Assembly: GCA_902497065.1 (NCBI GenBank)
Contig: CABVDH010000001.1
Location: 1 to 64,000 of the forward strand
DNA from: an uncultured Collinsella sp.
GTDB taxonomy: Bacteria; Actinomycetota; Coriobacteriia; Coriobacteriales; Coriobacteriaceae
Direction of reading: 5' to 3'
DNA length: 64,000 nucleotides
The notes beneath the pieces are model-generated. The model had not been told where the DNA came from. It ran no database searches and saw only the letters and a list, made by a program, of their open reading frames with translations. The number at the start of each line of letters is the position of its first letter. Position 1 is the stretch's first letter. The position numbers and the translations under genes were made by a program. Positions 33,850 through 43,335 of the stretch are shown here, piece by piece.

Positions 33850-35412
33850 TTAGTCAAACTGGGTAACATCGATCAGGCGATTGGCCAACGAAAGGTCGCT
33901 CTCGATGGGCACGAACTCGTCACCCACGTGCATGAGCTCCTCGTCACCCTTTGCCAGCAGCAAAACAATGGTGGGAGCATCGGGGTTGACGTACTCCTCG
34001 CGCGCCGCCTTGAACGCCGCATGCACAGCGGCTTCGCGATCGAGGATGATCTTGTTCGGCGTATCGTCGGGAACATGTTCGGCAAGCTCGCGACAGACCT
34101 TCATCGGGTCCTCGTGAGCCGGGTCCTCATTGGCAAAAATCATCAGGTCGGAATATGGTGCGGCCTCGCGCGGAAGCTGCTCGCGGCGCTCCTGCGCCTT
34201 GCCGCCGGCAGCGCCAAACACTGCGATGACCGGGCTGGCGGGAAACGCGCGCTTGACCGACGAGAAAAGCGAACGGAACGAAAGCTGGTTGTGCGCATAG
34301 TCGACGACGCAGATCACGCGGCCGTCCTTCGACTCCACGACCTCCATACGGCCCGGCACACGCAGTTTGGAGAGGCCCTTCTTGATGGCATCGATACCGA
34401 TGCCGATCTCGCGCGCAGCGGCGATAGCGACCAGCGCGTTCTCCACGTTAAAGTCTCCCGCGATACCCAGCAGGACCTTCTCCCCCGCCTCGGACTCGCC
34501 GGCACACAGGCCATGCAAGTTGAACTCGATGCTAAAGCCGACCATGCGTACGTCGCTCGCCCACAGGCTTGCCTCGGGATGCTCGACGCCAACAGTCACC
34601 AAGCGCTCGGCCGTCGACGCTGCCTCCAGCACACGGTCGACCTCTTCGGTGCCCAGATTCACCACGGCGGTCTTTGCCTGGTCAAAGATCCTGAGTTTGC
34701 TCTCAAAATAATCCTCAAACGTGGGGTGTTCGATCGGCGAGATGTGGTCGCGGCCGATGTTGAGGAAGCACGCCACGTCAAACGGCAGATTCTCGACGCG
34801 TTGGTACTTGAGCGCCTGGCTCGAAACCTCCATGACCATGGACTGGCGACCGGACGTGCGGCAGTTGGCGATATGGCGCCAGACCTCGGGGGCCTCGGGC
34901 GTAGTATTGGTGCTCTCGTAGCACTCGATGCCATCGTCGGTACTCACCGAGCCGATCATGCCGCAGGACTCGCCCGCCGCCTTGATGATGGACTGGAGCA
35001 TAAAAGCGGCCGTGGTCTTTCCCTTGGTGCCGGTGATGCCCACGATCTTGACGTCGTGGTCGGGACGGTCGTAGACCTCCGGCGGCAACAGGGCCATGGC
35101 CGTGCGAACACTATCAACAACCAGCATCGCAGCACCGCTCTCCTGCGCCAGCGGCTCCAGAGACTCGACCAGTGACTCCTCGCACACAAATGCGACGGCG
35201 CCCGCATCGAGCGCCATGCTCAAAAACGCGGGCTTAAAGGCAGCACCTTTGCAGAAGAACACGTCACCTGCCGAGACCGCGCGCGAATCAAACGAGCAGC
35301 CGGTCACGGCACGCTCGTCAACCTGCTCTGATGCGCGCAGCTCGCCGCACACATCGAGAAGCTTGGCAAGCGTATCGACCGTGGTCACGGTCGCGGAATC
35401 CGAATGGTGCAT
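33850..35412 (-). CDS. murE: UDP-N-acetylmuramyl-tripeptide synthetase, MurE-type ligase
   Basis: 520 aa Mur ligase. The N-terminal UDP-binding domain (SFDSRAVSAGDVFFC) is followed by the central ATPase domain with GITGTKGKTTA and the carbamylated-Lys region (FESKLRIFD). In the C-terminal ligase domain the specificity motif reads NEDPAHEDP instead of the DNPR of diaminopimelate-adding MurE. It resembles the DNPA-type motif of lysine-adding enzymes, so L-Lys or L-Orn is more likely added than meso-DAP. The gene stands apart from any cell-division cluster, between a HAD gene and asnB. Confidence 0.88.
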   Translation of the reverse strand: MHHSDSATVTTVDTLAKLLDVCGELRASEQVDERAVTGCSFDSRAVSAGDVFFCKGAAFKPAFLSMALDAGAVAFVCEESLVESLEPLAQESGAAMLVVDSVRTAMALLPPEVYDRPDHDVKIVGITGTKGKTTAAFMLQSIIKAAGESCGMIGSVSTDDGIECYESTNTTPEAPEVWRHIANCRTSGRQSMVMEVSSQALKYQRVENLPFDVACFLNIGRDHISPIEHPTFEDYFESKLRIFDQAKTAVVNLGTEEVDRVLEAASTAERLVTVGVEHPEASLWASDVRMVGFSIEFNLHGLCAGESEAGEKVLLGIAGDFNVENALVAIAAAREIGIGIDAIKKGLSKLRVPGRMEVVESKDGRVICVVDYAHNQLSFRSLFSSVKRAFPASPVIAVFGAAGGKAQERREQLPREAAPYSDLMIFANEDPAHEDPMKVCRELAEHVPDDTPNKIILDREAAVHAAFKAAREEYVNPDAPTIVLLLAKGDEELMHVGDEFVPIESDLSLANRLIDVTQFD

Positions 35413-35523
35413 CTTTCACCTTTCTCAGCCATTTGGCAGGGACGGTTTTATAGTAACTGAAACGCACCCACGCAAAAACGGCTCCCGGAGGAGCCGTTAC
35501 GCGCAGGCGTTCGTCAGCCGAGG

Positions 35524-37404
35524 CTAGGCAGCCTGAACAGCGGGCTGGTCCTCGTCGATAAAGAAGCGCTTGTACCACACCAAGAACACGAGCGGCGTAT
35601 AGATCTTGCGCTGGAAATCGCCCTTGCCCGCAAAGTGCAGATCGAGCAGGTGCATGAGTTCGTCGGTATTGAAGAACTCGCTTGCCCACGGCGCGGTGAA
35701 GTACTCCTTGACATAGTCGTACCACTTTTGCTCGCGCAGCCAGTAGACAATCGGCACCGGGAAGCCCACCTTGGGACGGGTGGCCCACTCATCGGGCAGC
35801 GACTTGTTGGCAGCGTGGCGGAGTACCTGTTTGTTGCCGTTCTCGTTGATGCGGTAGCGGTCGGGAATGTGCTCGGCGAACTCCATGACTTTGCGGTCCA
35901 GGAAGGGCACGCGCAGCTCCAGTGAGTGTGCCATGCACATCTTGTCGGCCTTGAGCAGAATGTCGCCCGGGAGCCACATGTTCATGTCCAGGTACTGCTT
36001 CTTGACCAGCTCGGGCTGACCCTTCACGCGCGCATAGATGGGAGCGGCAAGCTCGAAGGCGCCATCGCCGGTGTTGTACTCGGGCTTGAGCACGCCGTCG
36101 ACCTCGCGCTCCGGCCATACCAGAGCCTGTCCCAGGAACGACTTCTCAGGGATCTCGGCACCCTTGACCAGGAAGTTATGTCCCTTGAAGTACGGCATAT
36201 GCAGCGCCAGGTTACCGAGCGCGCGACGGATGGGCAGCGGCACCATCTTTTTGTACTTGCGGACCGGGACCGTGTCCTCGTAGTAGGCGTAGCCGCCAAA
36301 GAGCTCGTCGGCGCCTTCGCCCGAAAGCACGACGGTGACGTCCTTGCGGGCCATCTCGGCCAAGAACCACAGCGGCACGGAAGACAGGTTGGACTGCGGC
36401 TCGTCCATGTGATACTGGATATCCTCAAGCGCACCGAAGAACTCGTCGGCGGTAATCATCTTGCGGACGTTCTCGACGCCGAGCTTATCGGAAAGCTCCT
36501 TGGCGTAGTTGGTCTCGTTGAAGTTCTTGTAGTCAAAGCCCACCGAGAAGGTCTTGTCGGGCATGAGGCAAGCGGCGATGTAGCTGGAGTCGACGCCACC
36601 GGAGAGGAACGACGCGACCTTGACGTCGGCGATGCGATGGGCCTCGACGCTCTCGTGCACGACCTCGTCCAGCTCATCGACATACTCTTCGAACGGCTTC
36701 TCGACGGCAGAGTAATCGCAATCCCAGTAGCGCTCGATGTTCATCTTGCCGGTCGAGATATCGACGGTAAAGTAGTGCGCCGGCGGCAGCTTGTAGACAC
36801 CCTCGAAGAAGGTCTCCTCAGTCGCCGAATACTGCAGCGTCATGTACGGACGCAGAGCCTTTTTGTTGACCGCCTTGTGGAAGTGCGGGTAGTCCAGGAA
36901 GCTCTTGATCTCGGAACCAAAGAGCACGCCCGGAGCGCCGTCGCCCGCATCGGCCATGGGATAGTAATAGAGCGGCTTGATGCCAAAGATGTCGCGGGCG
37001 CCAAAAAGCTTATTCTTCTTTTTGTCCCAGATGACGAAGGCGTACATACCGCGCAGGCGATCGAGGACGGCCTCGCCCCACTCCTCGTAGCCGTGCAGGA
37101 GGCTCTCGGTGTCGGCGCCGCAGTGGAACTTGTAGCCCTTGGCCTCGAGCTCGGAACGGAGTTCTTGGAAGTTGTAGATCTCGCCGTTGAAGACAATGAC
37201 GACGCTGCCGTCCTCATTGGCCATGGGCTGAGCGCCGGCCTCGGTCAGGTCGAGGATCGACAGGCGGCGGAAGCCGAGGGCAACGCGGCCATCGATAAAC
37301 TGGCCGCCCATGTCGGGACCGCGATGGACGATGCGGTCCATCATCTTGGTGAGCACCTCGGATTGGTTATCCGTCCCACCGACAAAACCGACAAAACCGC
37401 ACAT
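35524..37404 (-). CDS. asnB: Glutamine-hydrolysing asparagine synthase
   Basis: 626 aa. The N-terminal class II glutaminase domain has nucleophile Cys2 (MCGFVGFVGG), RGPDMGG and FNGEIYNF. The C-terminal synthetase domain has the pyrophosphate loop SGGVDSSYIA and SGEGADELFGG. The length and motifs are typical of bacterial AsnB, making Asn from Asp, Gln and ATP. GAGGGG precedes the start. It appears monocistronic. I see no T-box in its leader. Confidence 0.93.
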   Translation of the reverse strand: MCGFVGFVGGTDNQSEVLTKMMDRIVHRGPDMGGQFIDGRVALGFRRLSILDLTEAGAQPMANEDGSVVIVFNGEIYNFQELRSELEAKGYKFHCGADTESLLHGYEEWGEAVLDRLRGMYAFVIWDKKKNKLFGARDIFGIKPLYYYPMADAGDGAPGVLFGSEIKSFLDYPHFHKAVNKKALRPYMTLQYSATEETFFEGVYKLPPAHYFTVDISTGKMNIERYWDCDYSAVEKPFEEYVDELDEVVHESVEAHRIADVKVASFLSGGVDSSYIAACLMPDKTFSVGFDYKNFNETNYAKELSDKLGVENVRKMITADEFFGALEDIQYHMDEPQSNLSSVPLWFLAEMARKDVTVVLSGEGADELFGGYAYYEDTVPVRKYKKMVPLPIRRALGNLALHMPYFKGHNFLVKGAEIPEKSFLGQALVWPEREVDGVLKPEYNTGDGAFELAAPIYARVKGQPELVKKQYLDMNMWLPGDILLKADKMCMAHSLELRVPFLDRKVMEFAEHIPDRYRINENGNKQVLRHAANKSLPDEWATRPKVGFPVPIVYWLREQKWYDYVKEYFTAPWASEFFNTDELMHLLDLHFAGKGDFQRKIYTPLVFLVWYKRFFIDEDQPAVQAA

Positions 37405-37591
37405 ATACTATCCCCTCTGCTGTTGCTGGGCATCAAATCGAATCAGTAGCTTTTGAGTATACCCGAGGGCGTAAAGAGGGGCGGAATGTTCAGGCAATCT
37501 CAACTGAATCAGCTCCGCTGTGACACGCGCGAGTTACCTTTAATGGATATGAGGTGAATGGGGCGATTGTTTTGCTATACTCTCTCCGCAC

Positions 37592-37667
37592 GGGCGATTG
37601 GCGCAACGGTTAGCGCAGGTGCTTTACACGCACAAGGCTGGGGGTTCGAATCCCTCATCGCCCACCA
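37592..37667 (+). tRNA. tRNA-Val (TAC anticodon)
   Basis: A 76-nt cloverleaf with acceptor GGGCGAT...ATCGCCC, discriminator A and encoded CCA. The anticodon arm gives loop TTTACAC, anticodon TAC. The T loop GGTTCGAATCC is canonical. It is followed by an intrinsic terminator. Confidence 0.95.
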
Positions 37668-37678
37668 CTGAATTGGAA

Positions 37679-37705
37679 ACGGTCCTCGCAAGGGGACCGT
37701 TTTTT
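37679..37705 (+). terminator. Intrinsic terminator of tRNA-Val
   Basis: ACGGTCC (37679-37685) pairs with GGACCGT (37694-37700), followed by a run of T. Confidence 0.9.
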
Positions 37706-37861
37706 GTTTGGGCCCAGCGCATGGGATTCGAACCCGCCAGGGTGCGGAGCTGAGGAAACGCGAAGCGTTTTCCAGCGCAGCACGCGAGGGCCGCAGGCCC
37801 GAAGCGGAAGCGGGCGGCGCCAGCCGCACGCGGACATCCCTCATCGCCCACCACTGATTTG

Positions 37862-37894
37862 AAAGGCTCCCAGCAATGGGAGCCTTTCTTTTTT
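37862..37894 (+). terminator. Second terminator after the duplicated tRNA tail
   Basis: AAAGGCTCCC (37862-37871) pairs perfectly with GGGAGCCTTT (37878-37887), followed by cttttttg. The stem sequence differs from the first copy, but the position relative to the tRNA tail is the same. Confidence 0.85.
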
Positions 37895-37965
37895 GGGCCC
37901 ATCGCAGAGGGATTCGAACCCGCCAGCACGTCTGTCACAAAGGCCGTGGTCAAAAAATGGCAAAA

Positions 37966-38144
37966 ATGAGTACTGCTACTTTGTTTGCAACATATAAAAA
38001 GACAGTATTTGCTTAAGTTACGCAACATATGTCCATTATAAGGACTAACAGTTAGATCAAAATCGTGTATTCATCGCCATTTCGACTTGATATCTGGCCT
38101 TATTAGTCCAAAACTGCTGCTACCAAATCGGTAGCAGTACTCAT
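37966..38144. mobile_element. AT-rich 179-bp element with 14-bp terminal inverted repeats (MITE-like)
   Basis: ATGAGTACTGCTAC (37966-37979) and its exact reverse complement (38131-38144) bound a markedly AT-rich stretch in otherwise GC-rich DNA. A second small hairpin (GCTACC-aaatc-GGTAGC, 38119-38135) overlaps the right end. It has no ORF of note. I see no clear target-site duplication. It lies just after the duplicated tRNA-Val tail. The rest of the gap, 38145-38280, holds nothing I recognise. Confidence 0.5.
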
Positions 38145-38280
38145 ATTTACTGTTTTTTGGTCAGCAGGTCCCCCTTGCCTTAGCAAATCTAAGGCAAAAC
38201 GGGCTCCAGACCGCTGAATCATGCCGCATAGGGCACGTCAGCAGTCCGGAACCCGGTCCAAATTGAGTTATTGCACCGCG

Positions 38281-39564
38281 TTAGCCCAAGACACCCGACA
38301 GGATCTCAATCAGACTATCCACGTCGGCTTCCTCGCAGACGAGCGGCGGCAGGAAACGCAGCGTATGGGCACCCGTAGCGTTAATCACGGCACCGGCGGC
38401 CAGCGCGCGGGCAACAATATCATGCGCATCGCCCGCAGCATCATCCAAATCACAGCCGAGCATCAAGCCGCGGCCACGCACCTCGGTCACGTGCGGCAGC
38501 TTAGCGAGCTTTGCCTCCATATAGGCGCCTACCTTGGCAGCATGGTCGGCATAATCGCCGCGCACGAGCGCGGAGAGCGTCGCGGCACACGCCGTGATGG
38601 CCAGGCAGCTACCGCCAAAGGTCGAACCATGATCGCCGGGCTTAAAGACGTCGGCGATTTCCTTCTTTGCCACCACGGCACCCATGGGCACGCCGTCGGC
38701 AATGCCCTTGGCAAGGCTCATGATGTCAGGCTCCACGCCATAGGTTTGGAATGCAAACGGCTTGCCAGAGCGGAAGATGCCGCACTGGACCTCGTCGGCG
38801 ATAAGCACGGCGCCCACTTCGTGTGCCAGGTCGCGCGCCGCCGCCATAAACTCCTCGGTCATGGGGTGCACGCCACTCTCACCTTGGATCGGCTCGAGCA
38901 TCACGGCGCAAATTTCACTGCCCAGCTGCTTAAAGATCGCACGCAGTTCATCGACATCGTTGGGCGTGCAGGCCACAAAGCCACCCGGCAGCGGGCGGAA
39001 GCTGTCCTGCAGCCAATCCTGCATGGTGGCGGCAATGGTCTCGAGCGTACGGCCGTGGAAGCCGCCGCGCATGCACACGATGGTGTTGCCGCCATTACCG
39101 GCACGCTTGGCGTACAGGCGCGCGAGCTTCATCGAGCCCTCGTTGGCCTCGGCGCCAGAGTTGGCAAAGAAGGTCTCCCAAACCTGCTCATCCGCAGCCG
39201 GGGCACCAAGAGCAGCTGCCGTGGTCTCATCGCCGGCGGCAATGGCGTCGGCAAGCACGCGCGCACCATCTACGTCGTCGTTAGCAAGCTTGGACAGCAG
39301 CGCCGCGACCTGTCCGCGCTGCTCGATGTAAAAGTAATTGGAGACATGCATGAGCTTTTTGGTCTGTGCCTCGAGCGCCGAGAGCACAGCCGGGTCGCCA
39401 TGACCTAGGCTGCACACGCCGATGCCGGCAAGAAAGTCGAGGTACTCACGGCCATCGTCGCCGGTGAGCTTCATGCCGTGACCCTCGACAAACTCGACCG
39501 GAGAGCGGCCAAAGGTATGCATAACGTAATGGGATTCAAGCGATTGTTGAGTTGTAAGTGACAT
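38281..39564 (-). CDS. argD: Acetylornithine aminotransferase
   Basis: 427 aa class III PLP transaminase converting N-acetylglutamate semialdehyde to N-acetylornithine. Family blocks are VFFANSGAEANEGSMKLAR in slightly altered form, GGFHGRT and LIADEVQCGIFRSGK. The PLP Lys is in IMSLAKGIADGVP, and a GDHGSTFGG block follows. It is last in the argC-argJ-argB-argD order on the minus strand. AAAGG precedes the start. Confidence 0.95.
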   Translation of the reverse strand: MSLTTQQSLESHYVMHTFGRSPVEFVEGHGMKLTGDDGREYLDFLAGIGVCSLGHGDPAVLSALEAQTKKLMHVSNYFYIEQRGQVAALLSKLANDDVDGARVLADAIAAGDETTAAALGAPAADEQVWETFFANSGAEANEGSMKLARLYAKRAGNGGNTIVCMRGGFHGRTLETIAATMQDWLQDSFRPLPGGFVACTPNDVDELRAIFKQLGSEICAVMLEPIQGESGVHPMTEEFMAAARDLAHEVGAVLIADEVQCGIFRSGKPFAFQTYGVEPDIMSLAKGIADGVPMGAVVAKKEIADVFKPGDHGSTFGGSCLAITACAATLSALVRGDYADHAAKVGAYMEAKLAKLPHVTEVRGRGLMLGCDLDDAAGDAHDIVARALAAGAVINATGAHTLRFLPPLVCEEADVDSLIEILSGVLG

Positions 39565-39633
39565 GGGATGCCTTTCGTTGGGCGCCAGACGGCGCGGGGC
39601 TATGGGTGCAGGAATGGGGCGGCTGCGGGTCAG

Positions 39634-40614
39634 CTAGACCGTCTGAAGCTTCTCGACCTCGTCAAGGTTCTCGGTCAGACGCGCAGCAAACGTCGAAAGC
39701 GGATGCGGATGCGTATCGAACTCGTAAGCCGTCTCGGTGGAATGGATCACGGTGCCGACGCCGGCATCGGTCAGCAGCTCCAGGAGCAGCGAATGCGGCG
39801 TAGTACCGTTAATAATGTGGGCACGAAATACGCCGCCGGTAAGCGCATCGACGGCCGCACGCAGCTTGGGAATCATGCCCTTATCGACCTCGCCGCCGTA
39901 GAGCATTTCGTTAACCTCGTCGAGCGTTAGGTTGGAGATAAGCGAGTCCTTGTCGCTAAAGTCCTTGTACAGGCCATCGACATCGGTCAAAAAGATTGCC
40001 TTATGCGCGTGGAGCGCCGCGGCAACGGCACCGGCGGCGGTGTCGGCGTTGATGTTGAAGAAACCGCCGTCCTCCCCCGCCGCGACGGTGGCGATGACGG
40101 GGATGTACTCGCTATCGAGTAAGCGCTCGATATAGTCGGTGTTAACGTGCGTCACTTTGCCCACGCGACCGAGCTCGGGGTCGAGCGGCTCGGCAATGAG
40201 CGTACCGGCATCGCTGCCCGACACGCCCACGGCCAGGTTGCCGTGGTGGTTGATGGCAGCAACCAGCTCCTGGTTAACCTTGCCGCCCAGCACCTCGCGC
40301 ACGATATCCATAGTCGCCGGCGTGGTCACGCGCTGGCCGTTCTTAAACTCGACGGGAATATCGTAATGGCTCAGCGCCTCGTTGATAGCCTTGCCGCCGC
40401 CGTGCACGATGACGGGGCGCATACCGATGATCTTAAGCAAAACGATGTCGCTCATCACGTCGCGGCGCAGCTGCTCATCAACCATGGCGGCTCCGCCATA
40501 TTTGATAACAACCGTCTTGCCGGTCAGGTTCTTAATCCACGGCAGCGCTTCGAACAGCAGCTGCGCGGTTGCTTCGTTGGATTCGCTCGAACGACAATCG
40601 CGTGCGAATTTCAT
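39634..40614 (-). CDS. argB: Acetylglutamate kinase
   Basis: 326 aa. It phosphorylates N-acetylglutamate, the arginine-sensitive step in many bacteria. VIKYGGAAM and MRPVIVHGGGKAI supply the Gly-rich phosphate and substrate loops, and NINADTAAGAVA the ATP site. The N-terminal helix before the core (about 25 residues) is the type found in hexameric arginine-inhibitable enzymes, but feedback control is an inference. The ATG at 40614 was preferred, with GAGG upstream; the frame opens 20 codons earlier. Confidence 0.94.
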   Translation of the reverse strand: MKFARDCRSSESNEATAQLLFEALPWIKNLTGKTVVIKYGGAAMVDEQLRRDVMSDIVLLKIIGMRPVIVHGGGKAINEALSHYDIPVEFKNGQRVTTPATMDIVREVLGGKVNQELVAAINHHGNLAVGVSGSDAGTLIAEPLDPELGRVGKVTHVNTDYIERLLDSEYIPVIATVAAGEDGGFFNINADTAAGAVAAALHAHKAIFLTDVDGLYKDFSDKDSLISNLTLDEVNEMLYGGEVDKGMIPKLRAAVDALTGGVFRAHIINGTTPHSLLLELLTDAGVGTVIHSTETAYEFDTHPHPLSTFAARLTENLDEVEKLQTV

Positions 40615-40695
40615 AATCTGCCTCGTCTTTCGTATCGTTATCGCGCCGTGCTCCGCTGTCCGCAATCGCGGCAAGATGCGCAGCGTGCCCGGAAT

Positions 40696-41964
40696 CTAGG
40701 AACGGTAGTCGCCGTTGATGGAGATGTACTCATGCGTGAGGTCGCAGGTCCACACGGTCGTTGCCGCGTCGCCTGCGCCCAGGTCGGCCGAGATCACGAT
40801 CTCGGGCGCCTCGAAACGTCGTAGAGCCTCGTCCTCATCAAAGGGAACAGTCAGACCGTCGCGACAGACAGGCATGCCCATCATGTCGACGGAAACGTCT
40901 TCCTGATTAAACTTCACGCCGCACTTGCCAAGCGCCATAGCAACACGGCCCCAGTTGCAGTCGTGGCCGGCGATGCAGGTCTTAACGAGCGGCGAGTTGG
41001 CAACGGCACGGGCGGCGATATCGGCTTCCTCGTCGTTCACGGCGCCGGTAACGTTGACCGTAACAAGCTTGGATGCGCCCTCACCATCGGCGGCGATATT
41101 GCGCGCCAGGCTCTCGCACACCTCGTGCACGGCAAATGCCAACTCGTCAAAGGCATCGGAACCCTCGACGATAGGCTCGGCATCTGCGGCAGAGGCGCCG
41201 GAGGCAAGCATGATGCAGGTGTCGTTGGTCGAGGTGTCGGAATCGACCGTTACCTTGTTAAAGGTCTGCTTGACGGTGGAGAGCAACAGGGCGTGGAGCG
41301 CCGCCGGCTCGACGGGGGCATCGGTAGTGATGACCGCGATCATGGTGGCCATGTTGGGCATGATCATGCCCGAGCCCTTGCACATTCCGCCCACCGTATA
41401 GACATTGCCCGCATGACCCGCAGCCTCACTGACGTAGGTCACGGCGTACTCCTTGGAGTGCGTGTCGGTCGTCATGATGGCGCGAGCGGCATCGGGGCCA
41501 CCGTGAGCGGAGAGCGCCTCGTAGGCAGCAGGAATGGCGGTCTCAAACGTGTCGATCGGCAGAATCTGGCCAATCACGCCCGTGGAGGCAACCAGAATCT
41601 GCTGGGGCTCGCAGCCGATGACCTGCGATGCGATGCTGCACGTCTCGCGCGCGCATGCAAGGCCGGTCTCACCCGTGGCGGCGTTGGCATTGCCAGAGTT
41701 GACCGAAACGCCGGCGATGATACCGTAACCCTTGTCGGCACCGCCCAGGTTGGCACGGCTCACTTGCACGGGCGCCGCGCAAAAGCGATTGGTGGTAAAC
41801 ACGCCGGCACCGGGACAGGGTTTATCGGGCACGACGAGCGCGTAATCCAGACGCTCGGGGTTCTTGCGGAACCCAGCGTGGATGCCCGCAGCTTTAAAAC
41901 CAGCCGCAGCCGTAACGCCACCCTCGACGGCGCGAATCTTGATATCAAACAGCTCGGTATTCAT
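40696..41964 (-). CDS. argJ: Bifunctional glutamate N-acetyltransferase / amino-acid acetyltransferase ArgJ
   Basis: 422 aa. It recycles the acetyl group from N-acetylornithine to glutamate. The autoproteolytic site is visible in MIMPNMATMIAVITTDA, where the Thr after ATM becomes the catalytic N-terminus of the beta chain. Substrate residues follow in SDTSTNDTC. The C-terminus HEYISINGDYRS is typical. Whether it is mono- or bifunctional cannot be told from sequence; no argA is visible nearby. Confidence 0.94.
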   Translation of the reverse strand: MNTELFDIKIRAVEGGVTAAAGFKAAGIHAGFRKNPERLDYALVVPDKPCPGAGVFTTNRFCAAPVQVSRANLGGADKGYGIIAGVSVNSGNANAATGETGLACARETCSIASQVIGCEPQQILVASTGVIGQILPIDTFETAIPAAYEALSAHGGPDAARAIMTTDTHSKEYAVTYVSEAAGHAGNVYTVGGMCKGSGMIMPNMATMIAVITTDAPVEPAALHALLLSTVKQTFNKVTVDSDTSTNDTCIMLASGASAADAEPIVEGSDAFDELAFAVHEVCESLARNIAADGEGASKLVTVNVTGAVNDEEADIAARAVANSPLVKTCIAGHDCNWGRVAMALGKCGVKFNQEDVSVDMMGMPVCRDGLTVPFDEDEALRRFEAPEIVISADLGAGDAATTVWTCDLTHEYISINGDYRS

Positions 41965-42098
41965 CGTCTTTATGACTCCTTATGTCAAACAAATAACGGA
42001 CATCGGTTGGTGCGCCATGCCAGTCGTAATCATGAGACCAGCTTAAGAGTGGCGCCCCACTCGATGCCCGACTACCAAATCGTTAACAATCGAATGTG

Positions 42099-43169
42099 CT
42101 ACACCGGGCACGCCACTGTGGGCAAGCCTCGTCGCTCGTCAAAGCCAAAGACGATATTGGCACACTGGACCGCTTGGCCCGCAGCGCCCTTGCACAGATT
42201 GTCGATGGCGCCCGTCGCCACCAGCACGCCCGCGCGCTTGTTGAGCGCGAGGCCAATCTGGGCGGCGTTGGTTCCGACGACCGAAGCCGTCTTGGGCTGC
42301 TGGCCGGCATCGAGCACGCACACAAAGGTGCGTCCAGCGTAGAACTGCTTGTAATAGTCGACAACGTCCTCAAGGGTCAAGGTATCGATAGCCTGCGGCG
42401 TAAGCGGCATCGTCACCGTGGAGAGCAGGCCGCGCTTGAGCGGTGCCAGATGCGGGGTAAAGACGACGCGATCGGTTAAGCCAAGGATTTGCTCAATCTC
42501 GGGCGTGTGGCGATGTTTACCCACGCCATAGGCTTCCAGGTTCTCGTCCGCGCTGCAAAAGTGGGTGCGGGCGTTGCAGGACTTACCGGCACCCGTCACG
42601 CCGCTAATGGCATCGACGATTACGGGGCCGCTCTGGGCAACCCAGCCGGCGCGCACGGCGGGAGCGGCAGCAAGGCTCGTTGCGGTGGGATAGCAACCGG
42701 CGCAGGCGACCAACACGGGCCTGCCAGCGGCATGGCTGGAAGCAGCGGTCTCCAAGTCCCGGCAGAATAGCTCGGGCAGGCCAAAGGCACGGGTCTTGAG
42801 CAGCTCGGGGCTCGTATGCTCGGCGGCATACCACGTCTCAAAGACGGACGCGTCGTTCAGGCGGTAGTCGGCCGAAAGATCAAAGCAGGAGACGCCCGAT
42901 GCAAGCAGCGCGGGCACCTGTGCCATGGCAGCCGTGTGCGGCACGGCAAGAAAAACCGCATCGCAGCTCTTAAGCTCGGGGGCGTCATGCGTGGTAAAAA
43001 CCAGATCGCTCACGCCAGCAAAGCTCGGATACACCGCGGACAGCGGCTGGCCGGCATCGGCGTTGGACGTAATGGCAACAAGTTCAAACTCGGGATGGCC
43101 GAGCACGAGGCGAATGAGCTCGGCTCCGGCATATCCAGCCGCGCCGACGATTCCAACCTTCAATGACAT
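42099..43169 (-). CDS. argC: N-acetyl-gamma-glutamyl-phosphate reductase
   Basis: 356 aa. The N-terminal Rossmann motif is VGIVGAAGYAGAELIRL, and the catalytic Cys is in VACAGCYPTATSLA. GAGKSCNARTHF and the C-terminal dimer segment fit family ArgC. It is the first gene of the arginine operon, and a probable ArgR site lies upstream. AAGGAG precedes the start. The 134-bp gap to argJ holds no gene. Confidence 0.95.
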   Translation of the reverse strand: MSLKVGIVGAAGYAGAELIRLVLGHPEFELVAITSNADAGQPLSAVYPSFAGVSDLVFTTHDAPELKSCDAVFLAVPHTAAMAQVPALLASGVSCFDLSADYRLNDASVFETWYAAEHTSPELLKTRAFGLPELFCRDLETAASSHAAGRPVLVACAGCYPTATSLAAAPAVRAGWVAQSGPVIVDAISGVTGAGKSCNARTHFCSADENLEAYGVGKHRHTPEIEQILGLTDRVVFTPHLAPLKRGLLSTVTMPLTPQAIDTLTLEDVVDYYKQFYAGRTFVCVLDAGQQPKTASVVGTNAAQIGLALNKRAGVLVATGAIDNLCKGAAGQAVQCANIVFGFDERRGLPTVACPV

Positions 43170-43254
43170 ATCAGACTCCTTGTCTGCGATTTATGCACCG
43201 ATGCGCATTTCGCAGTGGTCGTTATGAAGTGGGTTGAAACTTTAGCACCAAAAG

Positions 43255-43291
43255 ATGCATGAACACGTAAATGGCTTGCATATTCATGCAT
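43255..43291. promoter_or_regulatory. Probable ArgR-binding region upstream of argC
   Basis: ATGCATGAA (43255-43263) and TTCATGCAT (43283-43291) form an inverted repeat about 90 bp before argC. The minus-strand segment TGCATGAATATGCA resembles an ARG box (TnTGAATnnnnATTCAnA type). The position and pathway suit arginine repression. Confidence 0.55.
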
Positions 43292-43335
43292 TGAAACAAT
43301 CCCGACACATTCGCTTGAAGGAATTGACAAATGGA

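Larger units (their letters stand above)
37651..37926 (+). repeat. Tandem duplication of tRNA-Val 3' tail plus terminator
   Basis: The 21-bp tail at 37651-37671 recurs exactly at 37837-37857, without the rest of the tRNA. Each tail is followed by a terminator of different sequence (37679-37705 and 37862-37894). Then comes a shared gggattcgaacccgccag (37723-37740 and 37909-37926), which on the minus strand looks like a tRNA T arm. Between the copies is a GC-rich stretch of small hairpins. It may be an integration scar or degenerate tandem tRNA. Confidence 0.8.

Noticed and set aside
37405..37591. T-box leader before asnB
   Set aside because: No TGGNACCGCG-type T-box sequence and no terminator/antiterminator pair is visible.
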